IMG/VR virus record: IMGVR_UViG_3300026484_000308
Location: 1 to 64,000 of that record
DNA: 64,000 bases
Strand: one strand, 5' to 3'
Source of the DNA: a virus
Positions 8,328 to 16,383 of the stretch are shown here, piece after piece. The translations under genes were made by a program, and so were the position numbers. Below the pieces are notes generated by a model, which was not told the origin of the DNA, searched no databases, and saw nothing but the letters and a program-made list of their open reading frames with translations. Every line of letters begins with the position of its first letter. The first letter of the stretch is position 1.

Positions 8328-9452
8328 ATGGAAATAGAAATTTTTAAAAAAGAATTTATATTTACCTTACGTGGAAAAGAAACTATAAATATACAAAGAG
8401 TTAATAAAAAATTAATTTCAGAATTTCCGAATATTTATAAAAAGATTTTAGAAAGTACTAAAAATTTTAATATCCATCCGGAATTAAATAATATTGGTAA
8501 TCTTTGCAAATTATGGTTTTATGATTTACCAAATCCAGTTTGTCAAGAATGTGGAGAACCTGTTAAAAAATTAGAGAGAACCTTTTGTAGTGTTAAATGC
8601 AGAAATAAAAATAAAAAAATGTTAGAAATATCTAAAAAAAGTTCTATTAAAAAATATGGAGTTCCCCATTATTCCAAAACGATAGAGTTTCGTAAAAAAA
8701 TAAAAGAAACAACGGTATTTAAAGATAAAAATAAAATAAAAGAAGCCATTTTTAAAAAATATGGTGTTTATAACGTTTCTCAAATTCCAGAAATTAAAGA
8801 AAAAAGTACCAAAACATTTATTAAAAATTTTAGAAAAATAAATAATATTTCTAAAGAAAAATTTTTGAAATTTAAACAGGATTCTTTTTTAGATTTGAAT
8901 GGTTTGGCTAATTATTATAATTGGAGTCACGAATCTTTATCCCAACCTAGAAAATGGGCAAAAAGATTTAATATAGATTATACTAACCGTACGAATACTT
9001 CTATAAAAGAAAAGGAAATAATATCCTTTATAAAAGATAATTATTCTGGTAAAATTATTACAAATGATAGAAAAGTTTTAAATGGTTTGGAATTAGATAT
9101 TTATTTACCTGAAATAAATTTGGCATTTGAATATAATGGTTTGTATTGGCATAGTTATGGTTTAAATAATATTTCTGAAAAACAGGGCGATTTGGAATTT
9201 CAAAAAAATAGACATTTGGATAAAATAATCAAAAGTTCTGCTTGTAATATCGAATTAATTCATATTTTCGAAAATCAAAAATACAAGGAATTAATTTTAA
9301 ATAAAATTAATTCCAATAGACAATTTTTAAAATTTGAATTAAAATGTTATAAATATAAAAATAATGATATAACAGAAGCTTTTGAAATATTAATACCAAA
9401 ATATTTATTAGATGGGTATAGAATAATTTGGATACCGGAGGAAATAGTATGA
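8328..9452 (+). CDS. Homing endonuclease, EDxHD/Vsr-like, with zinc finger
   Basis: This is a free-standing homing endonuclease-like protein. An N-terminal zinc finger (CQEC and FCSVKC, residues about 71-97) is followed by two NUMOD-like repeats, KKYGVPHYSKTIEFRKK and KKYGVYNVSQIPEIKEK. The C-terminal nuclease core has GLELDIYLPEINLAFEYNGLYWHS near residue 265, then a downstream histidine-lysine segment. That core matches the EDxHD class related to Vsr repair nucleases. It abuts the polymerase fragment: the stop overlaps the next ATG. Homing nucleases of this kind often sit in or beside phage replication genes, which fits. Confidence 0.8.
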   Translation: MEIEIFKKEFIFTLRGKETINIQRVNKKLISEFPNIYKKILESTKNFNIHPELNNIGNLCKLWFYDLPNPVCQECGEPVKKLERTFCSVKCRNKNKKMLEISKKSSIKKYGVPHYSKTIEFRKKIKETTVFKDKNKIKEAIFKKYGVYNVSQIPEIKEKSTKTFIKNFRKINNISKEKFLKFKQDSFLDLNGLANYYNWSHESLSQPRKWAKRFNIDYTNRTNTSIKEKEIISFIKDNYSGKIITNDRKVLNGLELDIYLPEINLAFEYNGLYWHSYGLNNISEKQGDLEFQKNRHLDKIIKSSACNIELIHIFENQKYKELILNKINSNRQFLKFELKCYKYKNNDITEAFEILIPKYLLDGYRIIWIPEEIV

Positions 9453-10762
9453 ATATAGAAATTCCAAAAAAAATATTAAAAGAAAATAGTTGGCATATTA
9501 AAGTAATGGGAGCTTATGTTCAAAACCCAGTTCCAGGTATTTATGGATTGGAAGAGGATACTTTAATTAATTCAACGGATGCGGCTGCTCTATATCCAAC
9601 GAGTACAGTATACTCTAATATTTCTCCCGAAACGATTTTTGGAAGAATATACGATTCAAGTACGATTCAAAATTTTATAGGATTGATGGACAAGATTTTT
9701 CTTATGAAAAACAAAGGTCAAACTCCAGCTCAAATTAAAGCTTTAGTTATACCAAGTTTTAAATCGGCTATGTTACAATTACTAAAAAATTATAGTACTC
9801 AACATAATGTTAAAAATAAAAAAGAGGCTGAATTAGTAACTACCGAATATTATTGTGAATTACTAAGTAAGTTAATTAATTATAACGGAAATTTAGAGGA
9901 TATTTATACACCAAAGGATGATAAAACCTATTATCTTTTGCGCAGTTGTTTCTTTCCTTTAATTGAAAGTATATCTTGGTTAAGTCCACAGAATAAAGGA
10001 TTTAGCCAAATTACAATTGATTATATTTTTTATCCAGAATTATTTGAGACTAAATACCAGACTCAAAAAAGTTATTTATTTACTGATTATAATTCTGTAA
10101 ATATTAATTTTAAAGTTCTAGATAAAGAAGAATTAAAAACTCAGTATTTTCAAAATTATTTACTAAATTCATATGGTACTTTATTTTATAAACATTCTGA
10201 AAAATTAGCTTTTGAAGTTCAATTAATTATTGATGGTTTGGCAGAAAGAAGAATTGTTAAAAATAAAATGCTAGTACTAGATGCAATAATAGCTAAATTT
10301 AATTCTTGTGGTAGTATTAAAGAAGCATTTAAAAATCCAATAGAATTTTTAAATACAGAAGTCGCTGATAAAATTTTAACGGAAATCGAAGATGATCAAC
10401 CACGTCAGAAAAGAATACAATCATTAATTGGAATAGATTTTGAAGGTAAATCGTTTGAAAATCCTGAAAAATTAAAAGCTTATTTAAATATAAGAAAAGA
10501 TCAATTTAATAGTAATCAAAATGGTATTAAAGTAAGTCTTAATAGTGGTTATGGAATTCTTGGAATGATTTCTTATGAGTTTAGTGATCCATTATCAGCA
10601 AACAGTATTACAAATGCTGGAAAAATATTTGGTATTAAAGTTTTCCAAACAGTAAGTGCTTGGGTAATGGAATTATATGAAGAAAAATTAAAAGAATGTG
10701 ATGAAAATAATAATTGGTTGGATCCAGAATGGGTTGATTTAGATTTATTGGAAGTTACTTAA
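9449..10762 (+). CDS. Family B DNA polymerase, central (palm/fingers) fragment
   Basis: The 437-residue product contains polymerase motif A, DAAALYP at residues 44-50, followed by VYSNISPETIFG. That segment strikingly resembles the T4 gp43 motif A region (ISPETI). Motif B, KVSLNSGYG near residues 361-369, is followed by the GMISYEF and SITNAGK segments. The 3'-5' exonuclease domain is missing, since the protein begins only about 44 residues before motif A. Motif C (YGDTDS), the rest of the palm and the thumb are also missing. Motifs A and B are about 317 residues apart, roughly twice the T4 spacing, so the fingers carry a large insertion. The ATG at 9449 follows GGAGGAAATAGT. The other parts must lie elsewhere in the genome, or the gene is dead. 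Confidence 0.75.
   Translation: MNIEIPKKILKENSWHIKVMGAYVQNPVPGIYGLEEDTLINSTDAAALYPTSTVYSNISPETIFGRIYDSSTIQNFIGLMDKIFLMKNKGQTPAQIKALVIPSFKSAMLQLLKNYSTQHNVKNKKEAELVTTEYYCELLSKLINYNGNLEDIYTPKDDKTYYLLRSCFFPLIESISWLSPQNKGFSQITIDYIFYPELFETKYQTQKSYLFTDYNSVNINFKVLDKEELKTQYFQNYLLNSYGTLFYKHSEKLAFEVQLIIDGLAERRIVKNKMLVLDAIIAKFNSCGSIKEAFKNPIEFLNTEVADKILTEIEDDQPRQKRIQSLIGIDFEGKSFENPEKLKAYLNIRKDQFNSNQNGIKVSLNSGYGILGMISYEFSDPLSANSITNAGKIFGIKVFQTVSAWVMELYEEKLKECDENNNWLDPEWVDLDLLEVT
10752..10762 (+). repeat. Direct repeat AAGTTACTTAA, left copy
   Basis: This 11-bp sequence ends the polymerase fragment, including its TAA. An identical copy at 11642-11652 ends the homing endonuclease that follows, so the endonuclease gene is bracketed by the pair. 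It may mark how the cassette was inserted, or be chance similarity of two Val-Thr-stop ends. Confidence 0.5.
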
Positions 10763-11652
10763 TGAGTAAATATGGTCGAAGAAAAAAAACAAAAACTGAT
10801 TGGTTAGAGGATTTTAAAAAAGTTCATAGTGATAAATACGATTATTCAAAAGTTAATTATATTGATTCCAGAACCAAAATAGAAATTATATGTCCAATAC
10901 ATGGTAGTTTTTGGAAAACTCCAGAATTACATTTAAATAATTATGGTTGCAATATATGTAATAAAAAAAATTATTTAAAAAGTAAAAATATAATAAAAGA
11001 TTTTAAAAAAGTTCATGGGGATAAATACGACTATTCAAAAGTTAATTATATTGATTCCAGAACCAAAATAGAAATTATATGCCCAATACATGGTAGTTTT
11101 TGGAAAACTCCAGAATTACATAAACTTGGTAATTCATGTCCAAAATGTTCTTTACGAATTAAATCTTTTTCAATTCATTTAAAAGATTTTAAAAAAGTTC
11201 ATAATGATAAATATGACTATTCAAAAGTTAATTATATTTCTTCCCATATTAAGATAAAAATAATTTGTCCAGAACATGGGAGTTTTTTTCAAACTCCAGC
11301 TAACCATAAACGTGGACATGGGTGTCCTAAATGTTCCGAATCTAAAGGTGAAAGAAAAATCAGAGAATTTCTAGAAGAGAATAATATTAATTATTCTCAA
11401 GAAATTAAACTCTTTGATAATTATAGATTTGATTTTTATTTAGAAGATTTAAATATTACCATTGAGTACGATGGTAAACAGCATTATGAACCAGTAAATT
11501 ATTTTGGTGGTTTAGAAGGGTTCTTAAAAACTCAAGAACGTGATAAAATTAAAACCGAGTACTGTATTAAAAATGATATAAGAATTATTCGAATAGGATA
11601 TTTCGAAGATATTGAAGAAGTTTTAAACGCTTCTTTAGTAAAAGTTACTTAA
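10762..11652 (+). CDS. Homing endonuclease-like, three DUF723-type repeats plus Vsr-like nuclease
   Basis: Three zinc-binding repeats of about 63 residues occupy residues 15-190. Each has the form DFKKVHxDKYDYSKVNY, then CPIHGSFWKTPELH, then a CxxC pair. The C-terminal domain (from KGERKIREFL) has a Vsr-like core: FDFYLEDLNITIEYDGKQHYE, then QERDKIKTEYC and IIRIGY. Proteins at 16384 and at the right edge share this plan. Its start overlaps the end of the polymerase fragment, at the point where polymerase motif C should begin, which is a classic target for homing elements. Repeats one and two are nearly identical in DNA. Confidence 0.75.
   Translation: MSKYGRRKKTKTDWLEDFKKVHSDKYDYSKVNYIDSRTKIEIICPIHGSFWKTPELHLNNYGCNICNKKNYLKSKNIIKDFKKVHGDKYDYSKVNYIDSRTKIEIICPIHGSFWKTPELHKLGNSCPKCSLRIKSFSIHLKDFKKVHNDKYDYSKVNYISSHIKIKIICPEHGSFFQTPANHKRGHGCPKCSESKGERKIREFLEENNINYSQEIKLFDNYRFDFYLEDLNITIEYDGKQHYEPVNYFGGLEGFLKTQERDKIKTEYCIKNDIRIIRIGYFEDIEEVLNASLVKVT
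10810..11121 (+). repeat. Recent tandem duplication inside the endonuclease gene
   Basis: Bases 10810-10932 and 10999-11121 are nearly identical and lie 189 bases (63 codons) apart. They encode repeats one and two of the DUF723-type array. The third repeat is clearly more diverged, so this copy arose recently. Confidence 0.85.
11642..11652 (+). repeat. Direct repeat AAGTTACTTAA, right copy
   Basis: Second copy of the 11-bp sequence seen at 10752-10762; it includes the stop codon of the homing endonuclease gene. Confidence 0.5.
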
Positions 11653-11677
11653 AAGATTGGAGAAGTTCTCCAATCTT
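11653..11677 (+). terminator. Hairpin after homing endonuclease
   Basis: AAGATTGGAGAA and TTCTCCAATCTT form a long near-perfect inverted repeat right after the stop codon; in practice the loop would be about five to seven bases. The T-run is weak (ATTTAAAT). Confidence 0.55.
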
Positions 11678-11700
11678 ATTTAAATAAAAAAAGGATCGAT

Positions 11701-12063
11701 ATGAAAGCAAACTATATAAAATGGCTTTTGGTAATATTATTGGATATTTTTATAATTTTAACTCCATTCTATATAACTGGAGCCTATCTCAACACAATAC
11801 ATATTATTTTAGTAGCGTTATGGACTATATCTGCTATAACGCTAGTTTTTAATATAACAGATGCAAAAATGGCAAACTATGAAAATAAAGGTTTTAAATT
11901 ATATTTTAATATAATAGCCGATATTGGAATTATTCTATCTTGGGGCTGGTACTATGGGGATTTAGTATATGGAGCATTAATAATTTTAGTTCGTTTAGGT
12001 ATTTTATATAAAGTACTTGAATATAGAGAAAGTGAGGAATATATTGAAGCAGAAAACTCTTAA
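11701..12063 (+). CDS. Four-helix membrane protein, 120 aa
   Basis: Four hydrophobic segments are visible at about residues 7-30, 32-52, 70-86 and 88-105, separated by short loops, with a charged C-terminal tail. It is therefore probably an inner-membrane protein with both ends on the same side. No family recognised. It follows the hairpin after the homing endonuclease, in the place where the rest of the polymerase would be expected if the gene were simply interrupted. An AAGGA site precedes the ATG. Confidence 0.75.
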   Translation: MKANYIKWLLVILLDIFIILTPFYITGAYLNTIHIILVALWTISAITLVFNITDAKMANYENKGFKLYFNIIADIGIILSWGWYYGDLVYGALIILVRLGILYKVLEYRESEEYIEAENS

Positions 12064-12469
12064 ACAAAGAAAACTTGAAAAAGAATTATCTAAACCACCT
12101 TTTGAAACTAAGGGTATGGCATTTGTTGGTTATAAATTATCATTTCAAGGTTATAGTTGCGATAATGATTATGGCGTTAATTTCAATAGCGCGTATTTAG
12201 GAACATATTTTGATATTTATAATTTAGCTTTAAAAATTGTCGAACGCGAGAAACCAGATTCAGACTTTGAAAATAATTTAATATCTTATATAGATGGATG
12301 CGACTCATTATTAGAAATAAGTGATGAATTAAGATTCGATAATTTAGGAAATCTTATTAAAACTCATAACTTAATATTAATTATGGGAATAGTTGGAGCA
12401 GGTTTAAATTGTCAGGTTGTTGGAGTTCCACAATGGACAAAATTTGAAATAAATAAAGGACATTTATGA
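12044..12469 (+). CDS. Hypothetical protein, 141 aa
   Basis: No family recognised. An upstream in-frame TTG at 12017 exists, but the TTG at 12044 follows GTGAGGA and is the better start; either way the gene overlaps the end of the membrane protein gene. The C-terminal part has a hydrophobic strand-turn (LILIMGIVGAGLNCQVVGVP). The stop overlaps the start of the next gene. Confidence 0.65.
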   Translation: MKQKTLKQRKLEKELSKPPFETKGMAFVGYKLSFQGYSCDNDYGVNFNSAYLGTYFDIYNLALKIVEREKPDSDFENNLISYIDGCDSLLEISDELRFDNLGNLIKTHNLILIMGIVGAGLNCQVVGVPQWTKFEINKGHL

Positions 12470-12897
12470 AAAAAATATGTTTAATATCATGCGTTAAAAG
12501 TAAAAATGAAGGTTCTCATAAAGCAGGAGAATTATATTGTGGTCAGTTATACACTGGTCATTTAAAATATGCAAAAAGTCTTGGTTTCGAAGAAAACGAT
12601 ATTTATATTTTAAGCGCTAAACATGGTTTATTATCATTCAATGATATTATAGAACCATATGAAAAAACTCTTAATAATATGAAAAAATCGGAACGAAATA
12701 AATGGGCAAAAAATACATTAAATCAAATCAAAAGTAAATTCAATATCTTAGATACTGAATTTACAATTCTTGCTGGTAAAAATTACTATGAAAATTTAGA
12801 ACCATTTTTACCAAATGTTAATTTGCCAAAAGAACTTAAAGGTTTACCTATTGGTAAACGAGTTCAAATGTTAAATAGTTTAGTAAAACTGAGATAA
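12466..12897 (+). CDS. DUF6884-like protein, 143 aa
   Basis: The sequence follows the DUF6884 pattern: an N-terminal strand with LISCVKSK, then AGELYCGQLYTGHLKYA, then the strongly conserved YILSAKHGLL near residue 50, then EPYEKTLNNM and a late PIGKRVQML segment. The biochemical role is not established to my knowledge. The Ser-Ala-Lys-His-Gly-Leu strand recalls a domain found in some 7-deazaguanine tRNA enzymes, so a link to the FolE/QueD/QueC pathway in this window is conceivable but unproven. Its stop codon lies within the first palindromic repeat array (12891-12928). Confidence 0.7.
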   Translation: MKKICLISCVKSKNEGSHKAGELYCGQLYTGHLKYAKSLGFEENDIYILSAKHGLLSFNDIIEPYEKTLNNMKKSERNKWAKNTLNQIKSKFNILDTEFTILAGKNYYENLEPFLPNVNLPKELKGLPIGKRVQMLNSLVKLR

Positions 12898-12928
12898 CTA
12901 TTGATAGTTAACTATTGATAGTTATCTC
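12891..12928 (+). repeat. Palindrome array with two AACTATTGATAGTT units
   Basis: Two 14-bp units (12896-12909 and 12910-12923) lie in tandem, flanked by GAGAT on the left and ATCTC on the right. The array can fold into a stem of about 19 bp with one two-base mismatch. Related arrays occur at 24278-24382, 32578-32603 and 45229-45330. It overlaps the 3' end of the preceding gene and may act as a terminator or protein-binding site. Confidence 0.7.
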
Positions 12929-12944
12929 TATTGGAGATGAGTTA

Positions 12945-13289
12945 ATGGATTCAAAAAAAAAAGTTAAGTCAGTTATTCAAAAATACGTTTATAATAGGAA
13001 TAGAGTTCATTATTTAAAATGGAAATTGGATAACGCCAATGATTGGAGCGTAAGATTATTTTTTGTATATGATTCAAGACCACAATATATTAAACAATGG
13101 GTTTTAAAATCACATAAAGAAAAACATTATATAATTTTAACTAAATTGGAAGCACTCGAATACATTCAAAAATTTGCTAAACGATTACAACCAGAAGAAA
13201 TATTTTCGGTTAATGAATTTGGATGTGGGTATCGAAAATTAAACATTCATCCAAAAGGTACTAGCACGTACTTAGATAAGTTGATATAG
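12945..13289 (+). CDS. Hypothetical protein, 114 aa
   Basis: A basic protein of unknown function. An upstream in-frame TTG at 12915 would place translation inside the palindrome array, so the ATG at 12945 behind TTGGAG is preferred. The sequence suggests a small alpha/beta fold with aromatic residues (KWKLDNANDWSVRLFFVY). Confidence 0.7.
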   Translation: MDSKKKVKSVIQKYVYNRNRVHYLKWKLDNANDWSVRLFFVYDSRPQYIKQWVLKSHKEKHYIILTKLEALEYIQKFAKRLQPEEIFSVNEFGCGYRKLNIHPKGTSTYLDKLI

Positions 13290-13325
13290 ATATTACCTAT
13301 ATTAATTAAATAATAAGGAAAAAAA

Positions 13326-13556
13326 ATGGAAATCAATATAGATCAAGAATTACAGAAATATAAAACGGAGGTTCAACAATTAGAGGCTAAAAAAGCCGAA
13401 ATTGAAAAACAGATTATTATACAGGATGAAAGAATTCGTTCTTTAAAAGAACAACTTTTGTCTGAGTATGGTACCGACGATGAGGCAAAACTTTTAAAAA
13501 TAAAAGAAAATCTCGAAAATGAAATCCAAGAACTTAAGAAAAAAATCAGTGTATAA
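13326..13556 (+). CDS. Coiled-coil protein, 76 aa
   Basis: Almost the entire protein is a charged heptad-like helix (from about residue 5 to 73), rich in Glu, Lys, Gln and Leu. It has an AAGGA site eight bases upstream. It stands directly before the topoisomerase genes, but no specific role can be read from it. Confidence 0.75.
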   Translation: MEINIDQELQKYKTEVQQLEAKKAEIEKQIIIQDERIRSLKEQLLSEYGTDDEAKLLKIKENLENEIQELKKKISV

Positions 13557-13627
13557 AATAATTAGAAAAAACTTCTCAAATCTTGGCAAAATTTTAAATG
13601 GCAATTTAAACACGTAAAGGAATTTTA

Positions 13628-15604
13628 ATGAAAAAAAATAGAGTAAAAATACTTTCCGAAAAAACACATGCTTTGAAAAGAGCCGGTCGGTATTTAGGTC
13701 AAATTACACCTGCTGAAATTAATAGATATAATATTTTCAATATTGATTCTACCGATTATATTTGGTATGATAAAGTACGTTATGTCCCAGCAGTTCTTAA
13801 AATTTTTAGAGAATTTTTAGATAATAGTATTGATGAAGCCATCCGTACTAACTATAAATTTGCTAATAAGATTGAGGTACAAGTACATGTGGACCATTTA
13901 AGTATTAAAGATAACGGTAGAGGCATTCCTATTGTTCCCGCAGTAGATGAACATGGATCCGAAATAGAAATTATGATGCCGGAGGCTGCTTGGGTAAATT
14001 TGAGAGCTGGTTCAAATTTTGATGATGAATCGGACAATACTAGTATTGGTCAAAACGGAGAAGGTGCTTCTCTTGGAGTTTTCTTTGCTAAAAAATTTAT
14101 TGGTGAAACTAGAGACGGTGAAAATATTTTTACAATTATTACTGAAAATAATGTCGAGACCAAAGAAATCGTAATAAAAAAGAAAAAATTGGCTGATTCT
14201 AAACGAGGTACCGATATAAAATTTTACCCAGATAAGGAAAAATTAAATTTGGGATTAGATGCTAATTTAAATGATGAATATTCCTCTTTAATTAAATATG
14301 AACTATTATTTTTAAGTATGACTTATCCAAAAATTACTTTTAAAATAAATGGGGAAACTTTAAAAATTAAATCTTTTAAAGATATTAAACCTTATTTAAA
14401 TTATCCACCTGAATTACTTAAAGATGGACAATTTGATTTTCAATATTTTGAAACGGAAAATTTAGTTATTGGTATTGGTAATTCATTAAATAATGGATAT
14501 ACAAACATTCATTTTGTAAATGGTATTAATGTTTATAACGGTGGGGATGTTTTAGAATGGGCTGAAAAAAGAGTTATTTTACCTTTAGTTGAAAAGATTC
14601 AAAAGAAGTACAAGAATATAAAAGCGGCAGATATTAAAAATCATTTAACCTTTATGGTACTCGTTAAAAATATTCCTAATCCTAGATTTGGAGATCAGAT
14701 TAAATCAGTGTGTATTAATACGGCTTCTCAATTTCCAGAAATAGCTAAGGAACTTTTAGATAAAGCAATGATTGATAAATTCATAAATAAACTTTATAAA
14801 AATAAAGTTATTATGGAACCGATTATTGATATTTATAGAGCTACTCAAATTATGCTTGAAAATAAAAAAGCTAAAACTGCTCAAAAATCTAAAAAAACTC
14901 CAGCAAAGTATTGGCCAGCTACAAAAAGAAAGAAACGATTATTTTTATCAGAAGGGGATTCTGCAATTAATCCTCTTATTTCTGAACTTGGTAGAGAGGA
15001 AAATGGTTTCTTTCCACTCAAGGGTAAAATGATAAATTGTATGAAAAAAAGTTTAGCTCTTGTTGTAAAAAATGACGAAGTACTTGAACTTGCTGATATC
15101 CTTGGAATTGATCTTACTAAAGATAATAATGGTGATGAAACACATCCATTAAATTATGAAGAGATTATTATTGGATCGGACGCCGACGTCGATGGTTCAC
15201 ATATTGCTCTTTTAGTACTAGCATTCTTTGCTAAGTTTGCTCCAGCGTATTTGGAAAAATTAAAGATTTATAGATTTTTAACTCCTGTTCTAATCGCTCT
15301 TAAAAATGAAAAACCTGTAAAAATGTTTTTTAAATTTGAGGATTATTTAGAATACGATTCTAATAAACCATCTGGTGTATCATACTTCTATGCTAAAGGT
15401 CTTGGTTCGTTATCTGAAGCTCATTGGGAAGAATTGTTTAAAAAACATACTCTCGAAGAGTTATGCCAACCATTAACTTTCGAGAATTCTAGTAACGCCT
15501 CACTAGAAAAATCTGAATTTGATCAATGGTTAGGAGACGATACTGATTTTCGTAAAACGAAAGTACTCGAACTTTTATCAGAATTTGATTTAGATAAAGC
15601 TTAG
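13628..15604 (+). CDS. DNA topoisomerase II large subunit (gp39/gp60-like, fused)
   Basis: This 658-residue subunit carries the ATPase and TOPRIM parts of a type IIA topoisomerase. The GHKL motifs are EFLDNSIDEAI near residue 62, DNGRGIP near 98, and GQNGEGASLG, the ATP lid, near 140. The TOPRIM metal site is LSEGDSA near residue 440 and GSDADVDGSH near 517. In T4 itself the corresponding chain is split between genes 39 and 60; here it is continuous. It acts with the medium subunit at 17277 in relieving supercoils during phage DNA replication. Two small unknown genes and a homing endonuclease separate the two subunits. Confidence 0.93.
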   Translation: MKKNRVKILSEKTHALKRAGRYLGQITPAEINRYNIFNIDSTDYIWYDKVRYVPAVLKIFREFLDNSIDEAIRTNYKFANKIEVQVHVDHLSIKDNGRGIPIVPAVDEHGSEIEIMMPEAAWVNLRAGSNFDDESDNTSIGQNGEGASLGVFFAKKFIGETRDGENIFTIITENNVETKEIVIKKKKLADSKRGTDIKFYPDKEKLNLGLDANLNDEYSSLIKYELLFLSMTYPKITFKINGETLKIKSFKDIKPYLNYPPELLKDGQFDFQYFETENLVIGIGNSLNNGYTNIHFVNGINVYNGGDVLEWAEKRVILPLVEKIQKKYKNIKAADIKNHLTFMVLVKNIPNPRFGDQIKSVCINTASQFPEIAKELLDKAMIDKFINKLYKNKVIMEPIIDIYRATQIMLENKKAKTAQKSKKTPAKYWPATKRKKRLFLSEGDSAINPLISELGREENGFFPLKGKMINCMKKSLALVVKNDEVLELADILGIDLTKDNNGDETHPLNYEEIIIGSDADVDGSHIALLVLAFFAKFAPAYLEKLKIYRFLTPVLIALKNEKPVKMFFKFEDYLEYDSNKPSGVSYFYAKGLGSLSEAHWEELFKKHTLEELCQPLTFENSSNASLEKSEFDQWLGDDTDFRKTKVLELLSEFDLDKA

Positions 15605-15612
15605 GAAAAATT

Positions 15613-16020
15613 ATGATAAGTAATTCTCCTAAGCAAAAAAAAATAAAAATTCCTATCAAAGTAGATCCAAAAAAAGAATATACACTTTTACATATTTTAA
15701 ATAGTGGTCAATTTCCAATGTATTTTGAATTAGATATAGAATACTTGAATTTATTATACAATCAAACTAAAGATCCACACATGGAATCTCTTTTAAGTTG
15801 GGCAGAGGAACATAAATATTTTAAAATAAAATCCCAAGCTGTTTTACATGTAGCTTCTAATATAAAAGAAGTTAATTACAGTGGGGATTTTTTCGAAATA
15901 TATCATGATAATTATTATTGGAATTTATTTAGTATTAAAAATATAATTCCTGGTGATGATAAAAAAGCTATTCATAAATTACTTGGAGTTGAAGAATTAA
16001 GAATTAAATTTGAGGAATAA
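15613..16020 (+). CDS. Hypothetical protein, 135 aa
   Basis: No family recognised. It has a basic N-terminal stretch (KQKKIKIPIKVDPKK) and a mixed alpha/beta body. It sits nine bases after the topoisomerase large subunit gene, so it is co-transcribed. The start has GGAAAAATT upstream. Confidence 0.72.
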   Translation: MISNSPKQKKIKIPIKVDPKKEYTLLHILNSGQFPMYFELDIEYLNLLYNQTKDPHMESLLSWAEEHKYFKIKSQAVLHVASNIKEVNYSGDFFEIYHDNYYWNLFSIKNIIPGDDKKAIHKLLGVEELRIKFEE

Positions 16021-16029
16021 AGGATTATT

Positions 16030-16374
16030 ATGACCAATGCAAAAATTAATCGCATGTTAACGACTAAAGAAAATTTTCCAGTAAGAATTATTTTTGATTT
16101 TCAATATATTGCTAATATTGCCTATCAAGGTGATCAAGAATATCATTATCTTTTAGAAAATTTACCAAGTATTGTAAAATTAGAGTCATATGATGATTTT
16201 TCATTAAATAATAATTATATTAGATTTGAAATTAATGACCAATTTTTAAAGGATTGTGTTAATGAAGATTTATTTAATACTTCAAAATATTTATCCTTTT
16301 CATATGATATAATTAAAGATATTATGCTTGAACGACCAAAAATAAAACAACCCGTAAAAATTAACTTCGAATAA
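16030..16374 (+). CDS. Hypothetical protein, 114 aa
   Basis: No family recognised. Mixed alpha/beta composition with many aromatic residues. An AAAGGA site precedes the ATG. It lies between the topoisomerase large subunit and the inserted homing endonuclease. Confidence 0.72.
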   Translation: MTNAKINRMLTTKENFPVRIIFDFQYIANIAYQGDQEYHYLLENLPSIVKLESYDDFSLNNNYIRFEINDQFLKDCVNEDLFNTSKYLSFSYDIIKDIMLERPKIKQPVKINFE

Positions 16375-16383
16375 AGGAGAAGT

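Noticed and set aside
9449-10762. Split inteins joining polymerase parts
   Set aside because: The fragment ends lack an intein-like Cys/Ser start at the C-terminal side and a His-Asn end at the N-terminal side, and there is no extra 30-100 residues of intein sequence.
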